9,821 nt of DNA from an uncultured Roseburia sp. (GTDB lineage: Bacteria > Bacillota > Clostridia > Lachnospirales > Lachnospiraceae): contig CAMGET010000025.1 in assembly GCA_946055175.1 (NCBI GenBank), forward strand, positions 1-9,821. Direction: 5' to 3'. The notes under the pieces are model-generated. The model did no database searches, was not told the DNA's origin, and was given only the letters and a program-made list of their open reading frames with translations. The position numbers and the translations under genes are program-made. Within the stretch, counting starts at the first letter, position 1, and each line of letters starts with the position of its first letter. Positions 1-9,819 of the stretch are shown piece by piece.

Positions 1-405
1 TGTAAAAAATGCCGAGTATTTTAGCACCAAAAGCAGACCGATATGTACAACTGCCGCAAATGCCAGCACCAGGCGTTTCCTGTGCAGATACTCTGCTTTC
101 ACTGCCTTTCGGTTTTCTTTTTCTGTCTGATCTAAACATGCTTTTTCACTACAATGCAGTCTGTCTAACCATATGCCAAAATAGTGAATAAATATCGTGC
201 TAAGCGCCAAATATACCACGAGTTTTCCGCTTATCAACCAGAAAAACACATAGCTTGCTGCAAGCAAAACATATTTTTTCTGCTTTGCTCCTACAATACT
301 ATAAATCAAAATCGTAAGCGGCAGGAAAAACATCAGGTAATCCATCGAAAAATAAGATGTCAAATCCCCGTATTTCCCGGCCGCTAAAAGTGAATCAAAC
401 GACAC
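1..405 (-). CDS. MBOAT family membrane O-acyltransferase, N-terminal part (runs off left edge)
   Basis: An open frame of 135 codons begins with GTG at 405 and continues past base 1 without a stop, so only the N-terminus is present. An AGGAGG box at 413-418 lies 7 nt before the GTG. The protein is very hydrophobic. Likely membrane segments are at about residues 22-39 (MDYLMFFLPLTILIYSIV), 45-58, 62-80 and 111-130, with a charged loop at about 82-110 between the third and fourth. The pattern 'FFLPL..L.Y', then 'KKYVLLAASYVFFW', then 'LKYSAFF' near residues 128-134 matches the start of AlgI/DltB-like MBOAT proteins. These move acyl groups onto extracellular polysaccharides or cell-wall polymers. 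The catalytic His region would lie outside the window, so the substrate cannot be inferred. It starts 37 nt after the stop of the nuclease-like gene and may share its transcript. The family call is from remembered pattern, not a search. Confidence 0.72.
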   Translation of the reverse strand, partial: MSFDSLLAAGKYGDLTSYFSMDYLMFFLPLTILIYSIVGAKQKKYVLLAASYVFFWLISGKLVVYLALSTIFIHYFGIWLDRLHCSEKACLDQTEKENRKAVKAEYLHRKRLVLAFAAVVHIGLLLVLKYSAFFT

Positions 406-442
406 TTCTATTCCTCCTGTAATCCCGTTTCTGTATTACTGT

Positions 443-1183
443 TTATAATCCAAATTCTTTATATAGTTCCCTGCGATACTGTGCATCCGTTGTCACCCGT
501 TTCACATCATCCATTCTTCCGGCAGCTAGCAAATGTTGGATTAGTATAGATAGCAAGTCTTCGCCCTTTCTTATGCCTTCTTCATATGATATTTCTTTCT
601 CATTTTTTATATGGGCCTGTTCATCATATTCCGTTAACAGCATAGAACGCACCTCCTCGCAATCCTCTCGCAAAATATCCGCAAGAATCCCCTGCTTTAT
701 GCACTCATCTATCGCCCGGTCAACTGCATCTTCAATATTGTCCGTTTCCTCCAGATACTCCCGAATCATGGCTATAAACTGTGCATATTCCTTAAGTTTC
801 CTGCATTTCTCCATTGCGTTCTTATTATAGCCCAAATTAATATTCAAAACAACCGCCCGGCACTGCAAAGCTGCATTTTCTTTGCTATACTCTTTCGGAA
901 AAGCTGCACGCAGTTCCAACACCTGACGTTCCGGCTCCTCTTTTGTACCATTATAGAAAACCACAAACTGCGGATAAGGTAGCTCGATGAGTTTTTCACT
1001 ATATAAATCTTTTCTTGGTCCGATTATTTTTTGATATAATTTTGAAAAATATAGTAATCCTCTTAACGGCAGATTGGGATTGAACGTGCTTTGATGTTCA
1101 TACAGGTTCAAAACTTCGGTAAATAGAAACGAAACATCATTTTTCATTCCCATGTACACTACATCCTCTAAAGTATTTACCAC
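443..1183 (-). CDS. Rpn-family (PD-(D/E)XK) nuclease/transposase-like protein, apparently short at the N-terminus
   Basis: The 246-residue protein starts at GTG (1183), with AGGAGG at 1193-1198, 9 nt upstream, and a stop codon in frame just above. It resembles the Rpn 'recombination-promoting nuclease/putative transposase' proteins common in gut clostridia. Visible signatures are MKNDVSFL (13-20), LYEHQSTFNPNLPLRG (27-42), PQFVVFYNGT (71-80), LNINLGYNK (113-121) and a late LLTEYDE (182-188). D16 and the E29-x-Q31 pair fit the metal-binding acidic and ExK/Q positions of the PD-(D/E)XK fold. The C-terminus carries the EEGIRKG-type charged stretch and ends in LYKEFGL, usual for the family. As I recall them, relatives have some 50-60 more residues before the 'NTLEDVVYMGMKND' segment, with an FIFG...LSLYNAVNG block. 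Nothing like it is seen upstream in any frame. Activity is therefore uncertain. The role (DNA cleavage, RecA-independent recombination) is known only for E. coli Rpn proteins. Confidence 0.75.
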   Translation of the reverse strand: MVNTLEDVVYMGMKNDVSFLFTEVLNLYEHQSTFNPNLPLRGLLYFSKLYQKIIGPRKDLYSEKLIELPYPQFVVFYNGTKEEPERQVLELRAAFPKEYSKENAALQCRAVVLNINLGYNKNAMEKCRKLKEYAQFIAMIREYLEETDNIEDAVDRAIDECIKQGILADILREDCEEVRSMLLTEYDEQAHIKNEKEISYEEGIRKGEDLLSILIQHLLAAGRMDDVKRVTTDAQYRRELYKEFGL

Positions 1184-1253
1184 TAACTATTTCCTCCTAA
1201 CTATTGTAGTAAATAGGTCAGTAGTAAATTCCTCATATGCTCAATGATTAAGA

Positions 1254-1291
1254 TGGTGCTATCAGTATAGCACCACATAACAGCTTTACAA
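1254..1291 (-). promoter_or_regulatory. Predicted promoter with operator-like palindrome upstream of the nuclease-like gene
   Basis: On the minus strand a TTGTAA box (1286-1291) is followed after 16 nt by TATACT (1264-1269), a fair sigma-A type -35/-10 pair about 80 nt before the GTG at 1183. A perfect inverted repeat overlaps the -10. Its 9-bp arms, TGGTGCTAT (1254-1262) and ATAGCACCA (1267-1275), surround a 4-base centre. Because the start of transcription would fall inside the palindrome, a repressor operator is more likely than an RNA hairpin. No T-run follows on either strand, so it is not a terminator. This is inference from sequence only. Confidence 0.4.
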
Positions 1292-1293
1292 CG

Positions 1294-1331
1294 AAAAAAC
1301 GGGCAGGAAGTTTCATAACTTTCCTGTCCGT
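1294..1331 (-). terminator. Rho-independent terminator of the lipoprotein gene
   Basis: Arms at 1321-1331 and 1299-1309 form an 11-bp stem with one A-C mismatch on the minus-strand RNA (ACGGACAGGAA against TTCCTGCCCGT). A loop of 11 nt separates them and a run of six T (1294-1299) follows on the minus strand. The stem starts 5 nt after the lipoprotein stop codon at 1337. It separates that gene from the nuclease-like gene downstream. Confidence 0.82.
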
Positions 1332-1336
1332 TATTC

Positions 1337-2032
1337 CTATTTGTTAATAGAAATAGTTATATTAATCTGTTCCTCTTCTAATTCGTTTTCCATATTTGGC
1401 TGCTCTAACATCACCGTTCGCATATATTTTATCAGTACACCGTTCTCATCCATATAATATTTTCTCTCGTCATTATGATAAGTTGTCCTCTCTAGTAATA
1501 GATTATGTTCCTTTTGCGCATTGATTGCATCATCTGACGCTCCCATATTTATCAGATTATTAATAGCTTCTTCGCCTAAAAGAATTGCTGTATTACGCAT
1601 TTCATCAAGTGCTTTTTGGTTAAGTGTTATAACAATCTCGGTAACATCCTTATCATGAACAACAACATGCTCTATTTGACTAGAATCCACTAAAATTTCA
1701 TCAAGGAAGGACAGCTTGTATTCCACTGAATCCTGCAGCCATTGTCCACCATTATATCGAACATATTGGTTGCCTTTTTCGTATTTACGTTCCTGTAAAA
1801 GCATATCTGTTCCAATATACAGTTCATAACTCCAGTCATCCCCTTGTTGATTAACTACATAAGTCTGTGTTTCCGACTCTTGACCTAAAGTGTATTGCAC
1901 TTCATATGATATTTCATCTTTACTTCTTAGATTATCGTATGCAGTTTCAACTAATGCGTAGTTTTCTTTTGTTCCACCACATGCAGTCAAACAAGCACAA
2001 AATGTTACTACTACTAATATGATTTTCTTCAT
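1337..2032 (-). CDS. Small secreted lipoprotein of unknown function
   Basis: The 231-residue protein has a classic type II signal peptide: MKK, then a hydrophobic run, then the lipobox L15-T16-A17-C18, so Cys18 should be lipid-modified and anchor it to the outer face of the membrane. The mature part is acidic and rich in Tyr, Glu and Asn. It has short alternating hydrophobic stretches that suggest beta strands, for example ISYEVQYTLGQ (41-51) and the TEIVITL stretch near 132-138. Near the C-terminus, KYYMDENGVLIKYM resembles repeated beta-hairpins of Firmicute lipoproteins that sense or bind ligands at the surface. I do not recognise a family and assign no function. The start ATG has an AAGGGG box only 4 nt upstream, close but usable, overlapping the stop codon of the short frame before it. 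That arrangement is typical of translational coupling with a preceding gene, here only a remnant. Confidence 0.8.
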   Translation of the reverse strand: MKKIILVVVTFCACLTACGGTKENYALVETAYDNLRSKDEISYEVQYTLGQESETQTYVVNQQGDDWSYELYIGTDMLLQERKYEKGNQYVRYNGGQWLQDSVEYKLSFLDEILVDSSQIEHVVVHDKDVTEIVITLNQKALDEMRNTAILLGEEAINNLINMGASDDAINAQKEHNLLLERTTYHNDERKYYMDENGVLIKYMRTVMLEQPNMENELEEEQINITISINK

Positions 2033-2040
2033 AATACCCC

Positions 2041-2199
2041 TTATATCTGTACGCCAAACAAATAAACATATACATTATTATTTGATATTCTTATTTCTAT
2101 TGGAAAACTTACCTCTGACGATTGTTCTATTTTAAAAACATTTTTAGCATCATATATATTACGATATCCTGTTCCAGAAGCCGATGTACCACCAATCCA
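2041..2199 (-). pseudogene. Orphan 3' tail of an unidentified gene, upstream of the lipoprotein gene
   Basis: A reading frame of about 52 codons runs from 2199 to a TAA at 2041-2043 with no start codon of its own. It reads as plausible protein (GYRNIYDAKNVF, then SFPIEIRISNNNVYVYLFG). It ends 8 bp before the lipoprotein ATG, the spacing of adjacent genes in one operon. Upstream of about 2195 the DNA codes, in another frame, for the AAA ATPase remnant. The simplest reading is that a deletion or insertion removed the body of a gene that once preceded the lipoprotein and fused its tail to the ATPase. The family is not recognised. It could also be non-coding sequence that happens to be open. Confidence 0.42.
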
Positions 2200-3297
2200 A
2201 TTCTCCAAGCCGGTTAGAATTATAGTAATAAACAGCGAATCCCTTATTAGTCAGCTCGCTTGCCACCGCATTTTCATATAATCCTCCACCATTTAAGTTC
2301 TTATCCTTATTCAGAATCATTGTCTTTGTATTCATTCCATATATAGATGTCAACATTCCGACATCAGAAAGATATAATTTAAACAGTCTTTGTTTCTCAT
2401 TTAATTTCAGTGGTATTCTTGGTCTGTCGCATTATATACCGGTAGTACAACCCCAGCATTCTTTAACCAAAGGAAGGAACTTTCTACACGTTCAAAATGC
2501 AGTCCCTTCTTAATATCTGACACGATAAACCGTCGGTTTTGTTTTAACAATTCAGCTGGTACAAGCTCATAAATATTTGATAGAATAAGTCGTTTGTCTT
2601 CTGTTTCATATTGTGTAAAATCCAACTTGTATAAATCCATTATATCGCGATGAATGGATAAGATATCATTCACGTTGTAGGTCGCAGCAAATTTACTTAC
2701 TGCCTCTGGCATCCCGCCTACTATGAGATACTGATCAAATAATGACAGCATCTTCTCATTTATCGTTCCCATTACCAGTGTTCTATTTAGGAAGCTATGC
2801 CTTAAATGTTCTATCACTTCCTCCGATATATTTGTAATCTGTAGAAATTCTTCAAAATCAAGCGGATACATTTCATAGGTTGACAAATATCCAACCGGTG
2901 CGGATTCCAAGTTCGTTATTTCAACACCAAGCAAAGAGCCACTTAACACATATCGAAAGCTACCTTCCTCTACAAGGAACTTTATTTTTGTAACTATATC
3001 CTTGTACTTTTGAACCTCATCTATAAATATAACCGTCTGCCCCCTTAACGAATTTCTTTTCCGTTAATGTTGATAATCCCATTATCAGTTCATTTATAGA
3101 GGTAAAATTTTGCAAAATCTTAACTGCAGCCGGCGTTTCAATTAAATTAATCTCTATATAGTTACAATTCATTGCCGCAAGTGTCGCCCGAATTACATGT
3201 GTTTTCCAACCTGTCTGGCTCCTTTTATCAATAATGCTTTATGGCTATTATAATACCAGTCCTTTATCTGCTTGCTTATTCTTCTAGATAGCTCCAT
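2190..3297 (-). pseudogene. Broken AAA ATPase (AAA_14/DUF4143 type), three frameshifts and missing C-terminus
   Basis: Reading starts at ATG 3297, with GGAGG at 3305-3309, 7 nt upstream. The N-terminus MELSRRISKQIKDW leads into a Walker A, GARQVGKT, but the frame breaks inside it. The minus strand has four A (3202-3205) where five would keep the frame, and a stop follows at once. In the shifted frame the protein continues to LTEKKFVKG. A run of five G (3040-3044), one more than needed, then restores the first frame, giving the Walker B VIFIDEVQKYKD and VLSGSLLG. The third break is at 2416-2417, one A short, after VVLPVYNATDQE; the next frame gives IPLKLNEKQRLFKLYLSDVG and then LYENAVASEL...YYYNSNRLGELD. 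Relatives continue after GELD with the DUF4143 nuclease-like end; here it is lost at about 2195. Intact members are ~430-residue ATP-binding proteins of uncertain role, often on mobile or variable DNA. All three indels are single bases in short runs, but the lost C-terminus cannot be a base-calling error. Confidence 0.85.
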
Positions 3298-3409
3298 ATT
3301 GACACCTCCACAGTAAAGTCATAACCCAGTTTTGTCAAAAAAACAACGTCATTTTTATGTATTATGTCAAAAACACATGGGGCATATTCTTATTTTTGTC
3401 AAAAAATTT
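3298..3409 (-). repeat. Three TTGACA boxes at exact 32-bp spacing in the intergenic region
   Basis: On the minus strand TTGACA occurs at 3397-3402, 3365-3370 and 3333-3338, each inside a T/A-rich context (TTTTTGACA) and each exactly 32 bp from the next, about three helical turns. The first two repeat units counted from the low-coordinate side match at 19 of 32 positions, so this is an imperfect direct repeat. TTGACA is also the consensus -35 box, but no convincing -10 lies 16-18 nt downstream of any copy. One or more may serve the ATPase remnant's old promoter, or they may be sites for a DNA-binding protein. No terminator hairpin is seen after the phosphatase stop at 3410. Confidence 0.45.
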
Positions 3410-4015
3410 TCATTTCTCGTCTTCTTTAAACCGTCTTATCCCTTTCTTAATCTTCTCTGCATCTATCTCCACAATCTCTGTATTCTTCGTGCGAAACTGC
3501 AGCATCGTCTCGTCATCCATGCAAAGTCCCGCCAAATAGCAGCGCAGGGAAACTAAAATTGCACTATGTGACATGACAAGCACATTCCCGTTCTCTCTCT
3601 CCATGATATACTCTAATGCATGTAGTGTTCGCTTAACTACGTCATTATAACACTCTCCACCCGGTGTGTGCACATATCTGCGGTGTGAATTCCAGTAATA
3701 ATAGGTCTCGCCATAGGTTTTTTCAATATTCGGCCAGTTATCACCTTCCCATTCACCCAGGTCCATCTCTACCAAATCCTGTAAGGGAATACATTCTACT
3801 CCAAGAGCAGAAGCTGCAATCTGAGCGGTTACAGCTGCACGAAGCTGTGGAGAAGTATAGACTCTGTCAATCTGATAATGTTCACTCACAAGCTTGTCCG
3901 CAAGCGCCTTCGCCTGACGCTGTCCGGTCTCATTTAGTGGAACATCCGTTGTCCCCTGTATTTTCTTTGCTACATTCCAGTCAGTTTCACCATGTCGTAC
4001 AAAATAGAATTTCAT
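3410..4015 (-). CDS. Histidine phosphatase family protein (phosphoglycerate mutase-like)
   Basis: The 201-residue length is normal for the branch-1 histidine phosphatase superfamily. The catalytic RHGET motif is at residues 7-11, with His8 the nucleophile that carries the phosphate. NETGQRQA (28-35), TSPQLRA (54-60, Arg59), the acid-base Glu83 within VEMDLGEWEG, and the second catalytic His150 in MSHSAIL are all present, so the enzyme should be active. Members dephosphorylate small metabolites (sugar phosphates, nucleotides, alpha-ribazole phosphate, phosphoserine). The sequence does not tell the substrate. It is unlikely to be the glycolytic dPGM, which is longer, about 230-250 residues. GAGGAG at 4024-4029 lies 8 nt before the ATG. 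The atp terminator and an own promoter upstream suggest it is transcribed apart from the ATP synthase genes. Confidence 0.9.
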   Translation of the reverse strand: MKFYFVRHGETDWNVAKKIQGTTDVPLNETGQRQAKALADKLVSEHYQIDRVYTSPQLRAAVTAQIAASALGVECIPLQDLVEMDLGEWEGDNWPNIEKTYGETYYYWNSHRRYVHTPGGECYNDVVKRTLHALEYIMERENGNVLVMSHSAILVSLRCYLAGLCMDDETMLQFRTKNTEIVEIDAEKIKKGIRRFKEDEK

Positions 4016-4059
4016 CTGTTATGCTCCTCATGACGAGTCTAATTGTCTCTTACTTTTTT

Positions 4060-4088
4060 ATTATATCCCACTTACCCTGCCAAAACAA
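4060..4088 (-). promoter_or_regulatory. Predicted promoter of the histidine phosphatase gene
   Basis: A perfect TATAAT (4060-4065) lies 17 nt downstream of a weak -35, TTGTTT (4083-4088), on the minus strand, about 45 nt before the start codon. The -35 sits in the T-rich tail of the atp operon terminator, so the two signals share bases. Inferred from sequence alone. Confidence 0.5.
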
Positions 4089-4142
4089 TAGCAGTCATAA
4101 GAATGTTTCCCTTTTAATGGAAATATTCCCATGACTGCTTTT
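4083..4142 (-). terminator. Terminator of the ATP synthase operon, probably bidirectional
   Basis: Outer arms ATGACTGC (4131-4138) and GCAGTCAT (4091-4098) and inner arms at 4119-4128 and 4101-4110 form a stem of about 20 bp. On the minus strand the two are joined by two G-U pairs, and one A-C mismatch lies in the inner part. The loop is 8 nt (4111-4118). TATTGTTTT follows on the minus strand and TTTTGTC on the plus strand, so it could stop transcription both ways. It lies 20 nt after the atpC stop. Confidence 0.8.
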
Positions 4143-4158
4143 GTCACATAAAGTTATT

Positions 4159-4569
4159 CTATTTCGCAATGTCCATACGCACCAATGCTCTGCGAAGCGC
4201 CAGTTCTGCACGCATGACATCTACGGATTCCGCTTTGCTTGCTAAACGTTCCTCAGCACGCTTTTTCGCTGCCTCGGCACGTTCCACATCGATTTCATCC
4301 GGCCATTCTGCGACTTCTGCAAGAAGGGTAACTTTCTCCGGCAGGATCTCTGCGAAACCGGAATGTACTGCTGCGATTACATTGTCTTCCCCATCCTTGT
4401 GAATGGTTACAACACCCGGTGCAAGCACAGTGGTGAGCGGTATATGATTTTTGTATACACCAATTTCACCGGCAGCCGTATTAAATTCAATCATTGTTGC
4501 CTCGCTCTTATAAAACGTACGGTCCGGCGTAATGATTTCCACTTCAAAAATTTTGCTCTGATCTGCCAT
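4159..4569 (-). CDS. atpC: ATP synthase F1 subunit epsilon
   Basis: The 136-residue subunit of the central stalk links gamma to the c ring and inhibits ATP hydrolysis. The N-terminal beta-sandwich spans about residues 5-88, with GEIGVYKNHIPLTT (34-47), the family's 'GEIGxxxNHxPL' signature. Residues 94-133 form the C-terminal helical hairpin. At 116-121 VDVMRA fits the [I/L]DxxRA-type motif that binds ATP in epsilon of Bacillus relatives, suggesting that ATP level controls the inhibitory arm. I chose ATG 4569 (MADQ) because GGAGG at 4575-4579 is 5 nt upstream. The in-frame ATG at 4581 would include that box and has no ribosome binding site of its own. It follows atpD by 16 nt and is the last gene of the operon. 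Confidence 0.97.
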   Translation of the reverse strand: MADQSKIFEVEIITPDRTFYKSEATMIEFNTAAGEIGVYKNHIPLTTVLAPGVVTIHKDGEDNVIAAVHSGFAEILPEKVTLLAEVAEWPDEIDVERAEAAKKRAEERLASKAESVDVMRAELALRRALVRMDIAK

Positions 4570-4585
4570 AATGACCTCCATTTAC

Positions 4586-6004
<1,419 letters not shown>

Positions 6005-6039
6005 TCATTTTTTCATTCCCAAAGCCTTTATCTGCTTAT

Positions 6040-6900
6040 CTAGGAAATTGCAGATGCGCCGGCAATAATCTCTGTTAATTCCTGAGTAATTGCACCCTGA
6101 CGCGCTCTGTTGTACTTCAGCGTCAAATCACTGATAATGTCTTCCGCATTGCTGGTTGCAGAATCCATCGCCTGCATTCTGGCACCATTTTCACTTGCTA
6201 CCGCCTCTACCAGCGCCCCATAGAATAAGCTCGTGATATATTTCGGAATTATCATATCCAAAGCCTCTTCCTCATTTGGCTCATAAACCATCTGAGCTGT
6301 CGGCCCAGCCGGTTCTTCCGGTTCTGTCGTATCGATTTCTACCGGAAGCAGTTTTATCAAAGTCGGTTCGTGCACAACTGTATTTTTAAAATGTGTATAT
6401 GCCAGATAAATTTCTCCAATCTCACCGTTTGTATAAGCATCCAGCACCTGTTTGCAAAGAGCTGCCGCTTCTGCATAAGTCGGTGCCTCTATCAAACTGC
6501 TGTCGCTGTGCTTGATGTGATAACCACGTCTTATAAAAGCATCCTGCCCCTTGTTACCGATTGCGTAGATTTCTACCTCTTCCATCGGTAATCCGCTGTT
6601 TGCCACAAGCTTTACAATATTGGAATTGTAACCGCCTGCCAGTCCACGGTTCGATGTGATTGCTACAACTGCCTTTTTCGCAGATTCTCCGGAAACCAGA
6701 TACGGATGATTCACATTCCCTGATTTTGTCAGCATAGAGCGGATGGTCTGATACATATGATTGGTATACGGATTGGTCTGCTCTGCTCTGGTTCTTGCCT
6801 TCTGCAATTTAACAGTAGAAACAAGCTTCATGGCTTTTGTGATTTGCTGCGTACTCTGTATGCTGCTTTTTCTTCTCTTTATGTCTCTCATTGAAGCCAT
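6040..6900 (-). CDS. atpG: ATP synthase F1 subunit gamma
   Basis: The 286-residue rotor shaft of F1 turns inside the alpha3beta3 ring. The long N-terminal helix starts MASMRDIKRRKSSI and continues QQITKAMKLVSTVKLQKA (18-35). The Rossmann-like middle domain contains ITSNRGLAGGYN (81-92). The C-terminal helix carries the family signature YNRARQGAITQELTEI (about 263-278), which pairs with the N-terminal helix as a coiled coil. AAGGAGG lies 9 nt before ATG 6900. A second Met at residue 4 is a less well spaced alternative. It lies 29 nt after atpA. Residues about 200-215 (TTEPEEPAGPTAQ) form a Pro/Glu-rich insert-like loop, a region that varies between species. Confidence 0.98.
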   Translation of the reverse strand: MASMRDIKRRKSSIQSTQQITKAMKLVSTVKLQKARTRAEQTNPYTNHMYQTIRSMLTKSGNVNHPYLVSGESAKKAVVAITSNRGLAGGYNSNIVKLVANSGLPMEEVEIYAIGNKGQDAFIRRGYHIKHSDSSLIEAPTYAEAAALCKQVLDAYTNGEIGEIYLAYTHFKNTVVHEPTLIKLLPVEIDTTEPEEPAGPTAQMVYEPNEEEALDMIIPKYITSLFYGALVEAVASENGARMQAMDSATSNAEDIISDLTLKYNRARQGAITQELTEIIAGASAIS

Positions 6901-6929
6901 AAGGAAAATCCTCCTTCCGCCACGACTGC

Positions 6930-8988
<2,059 letters not shown>

Positions 8989-9001
<13 letters not shown>

Positions 9002-9504
9002 GTTGATTCACCCATTTCTTCCAACGTCTGTTCTACCAGCGTATCCTGAACTGTCGTATCAATATTGGCTGCAACAACCTTTGCTGCCATTAATGATGCG
9101 ATAGCTATCATTTCCTGTTTTACCTCATCCATTGCACGCTTCTTGGAAAGCTCTGCTTCCTCGTTTGCTCTGTGCATGATGTTTGCAGCTTCGACTTTAG
9201 CGTCCTCGATAATTTTCGCTTCATTCTTTAAAGCTTTTCTTCGGGCATCGCTCAAAATCTGCTCTGCTTCTTTTTCTATATCCTTAAGCTTTGCTTCGTA
9301 CTCTGCTTTTAACTTGGCAGCATCTTCTTTGTCAGCATTTGCGATGTCGATATCAGAAGCAATTTTCTCCTGTCTGTCCTTTAACATCTTACGAACCGGG
9401 TTAAACAACAGATATGACATTGCTAGAAATAAGAAAAATACTGCAATTGCCATTAACAAGGTATCAAATAAAAGCTGAGGATCAAGACCAAAAAGAAATT
9501 CCAT
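8989..9504 (-). CDS. atpF: ATP synthase Fo subunit b (peripheral stalk)
   Basis: This 171-residue protein has one N-terminal membrane helix at about 12-33 (FDTLLMAIAVFFLFLAMSYLLF) and then NPVRKMLKDRQEKI, the usual junction. A long charged alpha-helical/coiled-coil region follows to about residue 140, rich in Ala, Glu and Lys. It forms the homodimeric stator that holds alpha3beta3 still against subunit a. GGGAGG is present upstream with a rather long 12-nt gap to ATG 9504, which could give somewhat lower translation than atpE, suitable for two b against many c copies. It follows atpE by 48 nt with no hairpin in the gap. A single b gene is seen, with no b' duplicate. Confidence 0.97.
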
Positions 9505-9552
9505 CTTTTTCTCTGGCCTCCCTTCTCAAATTTTGTTCACTTACGGTTCGCT

Positions 9553-9819
<267 letters not shown>

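Noticed and set aside
9..387. Plus-strand open frames of 60 and 67 codons at the left edge
   Set aside because: They lie opposite the MBOAT coding frame, have no ribosome binding site and read as non-protein-like sequence.
3040..3205. Programmed frameshifting in the ATPase
   Set aside because: No slippery heptamer with downstream structure is evident, a third indel follows, and the conserved C-terminus is gone; decay explains it better.
3298..3409. CRISPR-like array from the regularly spaced repeats
   Set aside because: Only a six-to-nine-base core is conserved, there is no 25-35 base perfect repeat and no cas gene is present.
3664..4134. 156-codon plus-strand open frame
   Set aside because: It is antisense to the histidine phosphatase and runs into the terminator; composition is His/Ser-rich shadow sequence with no family features.
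4570..4581. Upstream ATG for atpC (four residues longer)
   Set aside because: That start would place the GGAGG box inside the gene and leaves no ribosome binding site of its own.
9065..9478. 137-codon plus-strand open frame
   Set aside because: Antisense of atpF; its Ala/Ser-rich content is the complement of the coiled-coil Ala/Glu/Lys codons.
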